Below are positions 57,833 through 64,000 of a stretch of 64,000 nt of DNA, piece by piece (position 1 is the first letter of the stretch; every line of letters begins with the position of its first letter). The DNA comes from Rhizobium sp. 11515TR (GTDB taxonomy: Bacteria; Pseudomonadota; Alphaproteobacteria; Rhizobiales; Rhizobiaceae), in assembly GCF_002277895.1 (NCBI RefSeq), contig NZ_CP022998.1, positions 2,461,501 to 2,525,500 of the forward strand. Direction: 5' to 3'. The position numbers and the translations under genes were made by a program. The notes beneath the pieces were generated by a model. It was not told the DNA's origin and made no database searches. It saw only the letters and a program-made list of their open reading frames with translations.

Positions 57833-57979
57833 GGGCGAGGCAGATAGCACGAGTAACTATCATCATGCAAGTTACTATCACGCAGCTAGATCTGCGCGAA
57901 GCAGGAACTCAATCTGCTGGCGCGCGAGGCTAGATGGGAATGAGCGAAATGCGCCTGGCCGTGGCTAGGCCGCGGATTT

Positions 57980-58570
57980 TCAGTAAGGAGGTGCCTTGCG
58001 GGCGCGCTGCTGTTTTGCTGCCTCGGTCCACCAGGCGAGGTCGTCGGCAAAACGGGGAAAAGCTCTTGCCAACGCATCGCCTCCATTCCCGGTAGGTTTA
58101 CTGTCAACGTCCAATGCCGCCGAAATATTGGCGACGGCAAGCGTGCTTGAGATGACGACCATTCCCATCTCCGAAAGAGTGCCATGCCAGGCAGGCGCCG
58201 CATGTGCGCCGGAAAGGCGGCCGCCGGAGTAGCTGGCAATCGCCGCCGGGCGCCAGAACCATTCTTCCAGATAATGATCGGTCAGGTTCTTCAGGCCGGG
58301 TTGCATACCCCAGTTGTATTCGCCGGTGACGAAAACGAAGGCGTCGGCAGCCCGGATTTTTGCCGCAAGCGCCTCCATTGCCGGGGGTGCCGAACCTTTG
58401 GGGTATTCCTTGTACATCCGATCGAGCATCGGCAGTCCGACCGCCTGCGCATCGATGAGCTCCACGTCGTTTCCACGCTCAATCAGGCCTGCGACGATAA
58501 AATTCGCGAGACGGATGCCGACGCGATCCGAGCGGTAGGAACCGTAGAGAACCAGAATACGGTCGGCCAT
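57980..58570 (-). CDS. NADPH-dependent FMN reductase (flavodoxin-like)
   Basis: 196 residues. Flavodoxin-like fold with the FMN phosphate loop YGSYRSDRVG near residue 9 and GEYNWGMQPGLKNLTDH near 88; the family reduces free flavin, quinones or azo dyes. Substrate not assignable. ATG 58570 matches the family start; upstream ATGs at 58603 would add an unneeded tail. The RIME-like repeat lies just upstream. Confidence 0.85.
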   Translation of the reverse strand: MADRILVLYGSYRSDRVGIRLANFIVAGLIERGNDVELIDAQAVGLPMLDRMYKEYPKGSAPPAMEALAAKIRAADAFVFVTGEYNWGMQPGLKNLTDHYLEEWFWRPAAIASYSGGRLSGAHAAPAWHGTLSEMGMVVISSTLAVANISAALDVDSKPTGNGGDALARAFPRFADDLAWWTEAAKQQRARKAPPY

Positions 58571-58607
58571 TGTTGAATATGTCCTCACAGTCTTGTGCGA
58601 CATGTCT

Positions 58608-58706
58608 GGAGCAGTTCAGCGCTTCACGAAATCTCTGAACTGCTCTATCTCATTGTTTCCACGCAATTCTGGACGAAAGCCGCGATGCACTTTTCCAGGA
58701 ATTGCT
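58608..58706. repeat. RIME-like rhizobial intergenic mosaic element
   Basis: Two palindromes in about 98 bases. The first: GAGCAGTTCAG (58609-58619) and CTGAACTGCTC (58635-58645) around 15 bases. The second: GCAATTCTGGA (58663-58673) and TCCAGGAATTGC (58694-58705). Two palindromes and this GCAATTC...GAATTGC pairing are the hallmarks I know for RIME1 in Rhizobiaceae. It fits exactly between the FMN reductase gene and the ABC exporter stop. Confidence 0.75.
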
Positions 58707-60608
58707 TTAGGTTCGCGACTCCACCGGCACCGAAGCGGAGACTTCCTCCTCCGGAATATCGTCGAAGGACGCATAATTGAGGTTATAGAGCTTCGAGTAA
58801 AGCTTGCCGTTCGCCATCAGCTGATTGTGGTTGCCGCTTTCAAGCAACTGTCCGTTTTGCAGCACGATAATGCGGTCGGCCTCGCGGATGGTGGCCAGAC
58901 GATGGGCGATGACGAGACCGGTGCGGCCTTCGAGCAGCTTTACCAATGCCTTCTGGATCAGCATTTCGGTGTAGCTGTCGATATTCGCCGTCGCTTCGTC
59001 GAGTACGAGGATCTTGGCGTCGGCGACAAGGGCGCGGGCGAAGCTTACGAGCTGTCGCTGGCCGAGTGAAAGACCGCCGCCGCGCTCGCCGAGAACGGAG
59101 TCGTAGCCATCCGGAAGACGCATGATGAACTCATGCGCGCCGACCGCTTTGGCGGCCTCGATGACCTCTTCGCGCGTCGCCTCCGTCTTGTTGTAGCGGA
59201 TGTTCTCCAGCACCGTGCCGGTGAAGAGGAACGGCTCCTGCAGCACCATGGCGATCTGGCGTCCGAGCGAATCCTGGGTAAGGGAGCGCACGTCATGACC
59301 GCCGACCAGGACCTGGCCCTGCTGAACGTCGTAGAATCGATGGATGAGCGCCATCGAGCTCGACTTGCCAGAACCCGTTGGCCCGATCAGCGCCACCGTT
59401 TCGCCGGGATTGACCCTGAAGCTGACATTCTTCAGCACAGGGTGCTTCGGATTGTAGCCGAAGACGACATCGCGGAATTCCACCGAGCCGTCCATATCCG
59501 GCGACAGTTCGATCGCATCGGGCGCATCCTTGATGTCGACTGGAACGTCGAGCACCTCGGTCAACCGCTGGCCGGACGCCATGGCCCGCTGCATGACCGA
59601 ATATTGCATGGTCAGCGAACGGATCGGGTCGAAGAAGCGCTGAATGTAGAACAGGAAGGCGACCATGATGCCGACATCGAGCCTGTGGTTCAGCACCATC
59701 GAACCGCCAACGATGATGACGATCGCCATGGCCATGCCGGTCAGCGTGTCGACGATCGGCACCATGACCTGGGCGTAGCGCGCCGCCGTCAGGTGCGTCT
59801 GGAGGTTCGCGTGGGCTTTTTCGTCGAAAAGCGAGAAGTTCACGCTCTGCCGATGCATGCCCTGGACGGCACGCACCCCATGGATCGCTTCCGCCAGTGC
59901 GCCACTGGTGACGGAGTTGGTCTCATGTGCGTTCATGAAGGCGACCCGTGCCTTCGGCAGCCAGAACAGCCGCACGATGAAAAGGATCGGCATGACGGAA
60001 AGCGTCAGCAGGCCGAGCCGAAAATCCAGCGACAACATAACGATGACGATGCCGAAAAGCAGTGCTATGTCGCCGACGGAAAGCACTGAAGTTTCAAGGA
60101 ATTCCTGCATGGAGTTAACGTCGCCCTGCAGGCGCGACATCAGGCGTCCGACTTCCGTTTTGTCCATGAAGGATAGCGAAACGCGCTGAAGATGCGCAAA
60201 CATCGCCCGGCGAATGTCGAATAGCACTTCCTCGGCGACCTGGCCGACATAGGTTTCCTGCACATAGCTCGCCCCGTAATTGACAAGGATGGCCGCCGTG
60301 AAAACTCCCAGAGACAACCAGAGTGCAAAATAATCTATGGCTCCGGGCGCCATCGCGCTGTCGATCGCATGGCGGATGACGAGCGGTATGACGATCTGCG
60401 ATGCGGTGAAGAGCAGAACGGCCGCAATGGAGATGTAGATCTGCCGCCGATAGGGGCTGACGAAGGCCCAGATGCGACGGACGATCTTGCTGTCGAAGAC
60501 CTTGCCGAAGATCTCCTCTTCGACGCGATGAGAGCCGACCACGGCACGGGGAGGGCGGCGACCATCCTCGCGCACGTCATTGCGCTCGGTTTCGGTGATT
60601 TCCGACAT
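58707..60608 (-). CDS. Heterodimeric ABC exporter, subunit with canonical Walker B
   Basis: 633 residues: six transmembrane helices (about 50-345) then one ATPase domain. Walker A GPTGSGKSS near 410, Walker B VLDEAT with catalytic Glu538; the signature is degenerate, LSLGQ (513-517). H-loop IAHRL near 568. It overlaps its partner; ATG 60608 has GGGAGG seven bases upstream, while ATG 60614 would touch it. Best seen as the partner of the next gene. Confidence 0.9.
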   Translation of the reverse strand: MSEITETERNDVREDGRRPPRAVVGSHRVEEEIFGKVFDSKIVRRIWAFVSPYRRQIYISIAAVLLFTASQIVIPLVIRHAIDSAMAPGAIDYFALWLSLGVFTAAILVNYGASYVQETYVGQVAEEVLFDIRRAMFAHLQRVSLSFMDKTEVGRLMSRLQGDVNSMQEFLETSVLSVGDIALLFGIVIVMLSLDFRLGLLTLSVMPILFIVRLFWLPKARVAFMNAHETNSVTSGALAEAIHGVRAVQGMHRQSVNFSLFDEKAHANLQTHLTAARYAQVMVPIVDTLTGMAMAIVIIVGGSMVLNHRLDVGIMVAFLFYIQRFFDPIRSLTMQYSVMQRAMASGQRLTEVLDVPVDIKDAPDAIELSPDMDGSVEFRDVVFGYNPKHPVLKNVSFRVNPGETVALIGPTGSGKSSSMALIHRFYDVQQGQVLVGGHDVRSLTQDSLGRQIAMVLQEPFLFTGTVLENIRYNKTEATREEVIEAAKAVGAHEFIMRLPDGYDSVLGERGGGLSLGQRQLVSFARALVADAKILVLDEATANIDSYTEMLIQKALVKLLEGRTGLVIAHRLATIREADRIIVLQNGQLLESGNHNQLMANGKLYSKLYNLNYASFDDIPEEEVSASVPVESRT

Positions 60609-60610
60609 TG

Positions 60611-62503
60611 TCATACCTCCCTTTTCACCCTTTCGAGCGTGCCGCCGCTCGATGTTCTGATGACATCGTCCTCCGGGCGAACCTGCAGATCGTAAAGCGC
60701 CTTGTAGCGGCCTCCAGCGGCCAAAAGCTGCGTATGGGTGCCGCGCTCGACGATCTCACCATCTTCGAGGAAGAGGATCTGGTCGGCATGCATCAGCGAA
60801 CTCAGCCTGTGGGCGATGATCAGCGTCACCCGATCCCGGGCGAAACGCTTCATGGCGCTGCGGATGCGCTGCTCCGTCGCGGCATCGATCGCGGCGGTGG
60901 AATCGTCGAATACCATCACGGCAGGTTTTAGCATCAATGTCCGGGCGATGGTCAGGCGCTGGCGCTGCCCGCCGGAGAGCGACACGCCGCGCTCGCCGAC
61001 GATTGTCGTATAGCCGGCTGGCAGGCCGAGGATGTAATTGTGCAGCTGCGCCGACTCTGCGGCGCGCTCTATGCGGGTTTCCTTCGCCCAGGGATCGCCA
61101 TAGGCGATGTTGTTCTCGATGCTGGTCGTGAACAGGAAGGAATCCTGCTGCACGACGGCAACGTTCTGCCGCAGCGATTGCAGCGTCGCCTTGCGGATAT
61201 CCTGGCCGTCAAGCGTGATCCGCCCGGCCGTGACGTCGTAAAAGCGTGGAATGAGATGGGCAATGGTGGACTTGCCGCTGCCGGGCGGGCCGACAATGCC
61301 GACCGTCTCGCCGCGCTTTGCCTCGAAACAGATATTCTTCAGCACCGGCCGCATTTCCGAACCAGGATAGCTGAAGTCGACATTCTCGAAACGCAGTGTG
61401 CCTTCGGTCACGACGAGCGGCTTGGCGTCCGGCGCATCCTTGATGGGAATATCGAGATCGAGGAGTTCAAACAGGCGCGAACCGCAGGTCGAGGCACGTG
61501 CGAAAGCATTCACCATCAGGCCGAGCTGGCGCACCGGCATCTGCAGAATGGTCATGAAGGTCAGGAAGGAGGCCAGCATGCCAACGCTGATCTCCCCATT
61601 AATGACCTTCAGGCCGCCAAGCCAGAGCACCAGACCCATGGACACGAAGAAGGAGAGGTTCATGGCGCTGGTATTGACGACACGGATGCCGACACGCTTG
61701 TGGGCGAGAGAAAGCGCATTGTGCGAGGCCCGGTCAAACTTCATGAGTTCGTGCGCCTGCCCGGCGAAGGCGCGCACCACGCGGATGCCACCGAGATTTT
61801 CCTCCATCACGCGCGTCAGCACCGAGAGGCGCTCCTGCAGATCTAGCCATGTCGAACGCAGTCGCAATTGCGTGACGGAAGAGCGCCACGCCACGAAAGG
61901 CACAAAGCTCAGAGCCAGCAGACCGAGCGCGACATCGGTCGATAGCAGCATATAGGCGCCGACGCCGATCAGCATGGTCAATAGTACCATGCGCACCAGC
62001 GCGGTCGAGAAGTACATGCGCACGCCTTCAAGATCGAGCAGGCCGACCGTGATGAGATCGCCGGAATGGGCCTTGTCGTGGAAGCTGAAGGAGAGCTGCT
62101 GGATCTTCTCATAGCAGGCGAGCCGAAGCTCATAGCCCATATGATGGCCGACGGCTTCGCTATAGTAGTTCTGCACCATCGTGAACAAGCCGCGCAGAAC
62201 GCTGATGACGAGCAGCAGCAGAGCGGTTGTCATCAAGGCATTTTCGGCAATCTGGCCGGCTGCACCGCCGGCGACCGCCGTCTGTGTCTGGTCGACTGCA
62301 CGGCCCAACAGGCGCGGGATCGTCAGCTGCAACGTTGCAGCCACAAAAGTTGCCCCAATGGCGAAGCTTGTCTGCCAGGGATGGCGCAGCGTCATATGGG
62401 TAATCCGGACGATCGTCGACAGGCCTTGACCCCAACCGACCGCATTGACATGCGCACGCGAAGCCAGTGGCTTCGCGGCGCTTCTTGATGAATCGCTGCT
62501 CAC
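60611..62503 (-). CDS. Heterodimeric ABC exporter, subunit with degenerate Walker B
   Basis: 630 residues, same fold (TM about 45-330). Walker A GPPGSGKST near 402 and signature LSGGQ near 510 are canonical, but Walker B is VMVFDDST: Asp534 replaces the catalytic Glu. Such paired asymmetry is known from BmrC/BmrD and TM287/288, with one weak site. Substrate unknown; drugs or lipids are typical of the group. Transcribed first, 4-base overlap with the partner. Confidence 0.9.
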   Translation of the reverse strand: MSSDSSRSAAKPLASRAHVNAVGWGQGLSTIVRITHMTLRHPWQTSFAIGATFVAATLQLTIPRLLGRAVDQTQTAVAGGAAGQIAENALMTTALLLLVISVLRGLFTMVQNYYSEAVGHHMGYELRLACYEKIQQLSFSFHDKAHSGDLITVGLLDLEGVRMYFSTALVRMVLLTMLIGVGAYMLLSTDVALGLLALSFVPFVAWRSSVTQLRLRSTWLDLQERLSVLTRVMEENLGGIRVVRAFAGQAHELMKFDRASHNALSLAHKRVGIRVVNTSAMNLSFFVSMGLVLWLGGLKVINGEISVGMLASFLTFMTILQMPVRQLGLMVNAFARASTCGSRLFELLDLDIPIKDAPDAKPLVVTEGTLRFENVDFSYPGSEMRPVLKNICFEAKRGETVGIVGPPGSGKSTIAHLIPRFYDVTAGRITLDGQDIRKATLQSLRQNVAVVQQDSFLFTTSIENNIAYGDPWAKETRIERAAESAQLHNYILGLPAGYTTIVGERGVSLSGGQRQRLTIARTLMLKPAVMVFDDSTAAIDAATEQRIRSAMKRFARDRVTLIIAHRLSSLMHADQILFLEDGEIVERGTHTQLLAAGGRYKALYDLQVRPEDDVIRTSSGGTLERVKREV

Positions 62504-62729
62504 GCTTTTATCCAGGCATAATTAAACGAGGCGGGCCCGAGACGGGTTCGTATCTCAAGGAAAATATTGATAGGATGAATTTTGCCGATTCCGTGGCGGC
62601 GTTCAAGAGTCAATCGGTCACAAGTCCAACGCGAGCGTTAGATTGCGTGTTTAAAAAATAATCGATGACATGTCGGGATCGAAACCGACGGGACGTCCTC
62701 TGGGCACCGTGCCAGAAAAGGAGGACATC

Positions 62730-63386
62730 ATGCGCAAAGTTATAGCGGCAACATTCATCAGTCTCGATGGCGTCATGCAAGCACCCGGCGGTCCGGACGA
62801 GGATCCGACCGGCGGTTTTGAGTATGGTGGCTGGGTATTCCCTCACGCCGACGAGGAAACTGGCAAGGCGCTCTTCGAACTGTTCGAAAAGCCGTTCGAT
62901 CTGCTGCTCGGACGCAAGACCTACGATATCTTCGCGGCCTTTTGGCCCTTTGTCGGCGACGACGATCCAATCGGCCAGCGCTTCAACAGCGTTGTCAAAT
63001 ACGTCGCAACGCGTGGCGATGCAGAGCTGAAATGGAACAAAAGCCAGTCGCTCGGTAAGGATGTCGTGGCGGCGATCAAAGAGCTGAAAACAGGCGAGGG
63101 ACCGGACCTTCTCATTCAGGGCAGTGGCGACCTTATCCAGACCCTGTTGCGTCACGGGCTGATCGACGAGTTCAAGCTGGTGATCTTTCCGGTCGTGCTG
63201 GGCAGTGGCAAGAAGCTATTCGCGGGCGGGGCGGTTCCCGCCGCAATGAAACTGCTGCGTACTCAGTCGTTCTCTAGCGGCGTCATTTTTGCAACCTATC
63301 AGCCGGATGGCCCGGTGAAGACCGGCTCCTTCGTCGGGCCGAATCCGTCCGAAGAGGAGATTGAGCGCCGCAAGCGGCTCCAATAA
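62730..63386 (+). CDS. RibD C-terminal / dihydrofolate-reductase-like protein
   Basis: 218 residues. Starts RKVIAATFISLDGVMQAPGG, the typical opening of this family, with GRKTYDIFAAFWP near residue 60 and the IQGSGDLIQTLLRHGLIDE motif near 130 that holds the dinucleotide. Function in vivo unknown; not the housekeeping FolA. ATG 62730 follows AAGGAGG by five bases, a strong site. Confidence 0.85.
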   Translation: MRKVIAATFISLDGVMQAPGGPDEDPTGGFEYGGWVFPHADEETGKALFELFEKPFDLLLGRKTYDIFAAFWPFVGDDDPIGQRFNSVVKYVATRGDAELKWNKSQSLGKDVVAAIKELKTGEGPDLLIQGSGDLIQTLLRHGLIDEFKLVIFPVVLGSGKKLFAGGAVPAAMKLLRTQSFSSGVIFATYQPDGPVKTGSFVGPNPSEEEIERRKRLQ

Positions 63387-63430
63387 CCGATCTGGCCGCG
63401 GTTAGGTCTTCGACGAGCGTCTAGCCGCGG

Positions 63431-64000
63431 TCATTCCATGTGTTCCATTGCCCGGATTTCACGCAGCGATTTCATGATCTCCCGAAGGCCCTTGGTGAGA
63501 TGCTTGTCCCGGCGCAGGACTATCCCGAGCTGCCGAACCAGTCTCGGTCTGAGCGGTGACGTCACCAGAAGATCGGACTTGTCGCGTCTCAGCGCCATGT
63601 CCGGGAGGATGGACCATCCGAGACCCGCGGCGACCAGTTCCTTGATAGCCTCGACGCTACCGAACTCCATGGCCGGTTCTGGACGGACGCCTCCTGCCCC
63701 GAACCATTCGTTTGTCGCGCGGCGTGTGTTGCCGCCTTCATAGAGCAACAGCGTCTTGTCTTTCATGAATTCCACATCAGGCCCACTATCCGGCATTACG
63801 CTTCCTTTGGGGGCGACGGCCAAAAGCTCATCCTCATGGAATGCTTCGACTTCAAGCGAACGGCCGGCGGCGGGCAGGGCCACTACTGCGAGATCCAGTG
63901 CATTGGCTTCGAGATCCCGCAGAATCTCGTCGATATTGCCAATGCGCACGATGATCTCGAGATCAGGCATGCGTTTCTTTGCGATGGCGATGGCTTGCGG
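63431..64000 (-). CDS. LysR-family regulator, 5' end off the window
   Basis: 189 residues of the co-inducer domain; the DNA-binding part lies past the right edge, and the frame runs open to the edge (PQAIAIAKKRMPDLEIIV). MPDLEIIVRIGN and LDLAVVALP belong to the LysR substrate domain; GLGWSILPDMAL is the C-terminal half. Target genes unknown; the RibD-C-like gene is convergent. Confidence 0.82.
   Translation of the reverse strand, partial: PQAIAIAKKRMPDLEIIVRIGNIDEILRDLEANALDLAVVALPAAGRSLEVEAFHEDELLAVAPKGSVMPDSGPDVEFMKDKTLLLYEGGNTRRATNEWFGAGGVRPEPAMEFGSVEAIKELVAAGLGWSILPDMALRRDKSDLLVTSPLRPRLVRQLGIVLRRDKHLTKGLREIMKSLREIRAMEHME

Overview
The window reads as chromosomal backbone of an alphaproteobacterium of the Rhizobiaceae, most likely Rhizobium in the broad sense. 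Evidence: a phosphatidylcholine synthase gene (pcs), the recG-sdhE-mfd arrangement, glnB-glnA behind a sigma-54 promoter, an invasion-locus-B protein, a GAAC-N7-GAAC SOS box, a heat-shock promoter of the alphaproteobacterial type and one RIME-like intergenic repeat. Base composition is GC-rich with strong codon bias almost throughout. I see no tRNA, rRNA, CRISPR array, integrase, transposase or prophage.

Layout. 0-3 kb: 3'-truncated UbiH-type hydroxylase (minus), then pcs and a quinone oxidoreductase. 3-8 kb: a BMP-type nucleoside ABC importer (ATPase, two permeases, lipobox-free binding protein) closed by a terminator. 8-13.4 kb: a complete ytfQ-ytfR-ytfT-yjfF galactofuranose-type ABC importer followed by an overlapping FCD-class GntR regulator. 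13.4-17.7 kb: glmU, glmS and a DUF502 membrane protein (cell-envelope amino-sugar supply). 17.9-25.5 kb: exported phytase-like esterase, recG, sdhE, mfd. 25.5-31.7 kb: ubiA, ridA/tetR divergent pair with a repeated operator, then a small accessory cluster (unknown protein, tautomerase, metallo-beta-lactamase hydrolase, divergent LysR) that lies between an intact frnE-type gene and a broken copy of its 3' end. 31.7-43.4 kb: yejA-like binding protein, ialB, hspQ, glnA, glnB, nnr, DUF72, uvrA and ssb. 43.5-49.6 kb: an AT-rich orphan, marC, gyrA, an SDR epimerase and three very small membrane-protein genes, two of them only 44 and 52 codons long. 49.6-53.7 kb: coaD, two cyclophilins (one exported, one cytosolic), queA, tgt. 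53.9-64 kb: VOC protein, SleB-type lipoprotein, DUF4864 protein, ketoacyl-ACP synthase with an HxlR regulator, FMN reductase, a RIME-like element, a two-gene heterodimeric ABC exporter, a RibD-C-type reductase and a truncated LysR regulator.

How genes work together: uvrA and ssb share one divergent SOS-controlled spacer; glnB and glnA form the nitrogen-control operon; glmU and glmS feed UDP-GlcNAc; queA and tgt install queuosine; recG, mfd and uvrA give repair capacity; the two importers supply nucleosides and a furanose sugar. The least explained parts are the 27.9-31.0 kb cluster between the frnE copies, the tiny membrane genes at 48.8-49.4 kb, and the AT-rich orphan at 43.5 kb. I found no convincing undescribed multi-gene defence or biosynthetic system; most of the window is housekeeping.
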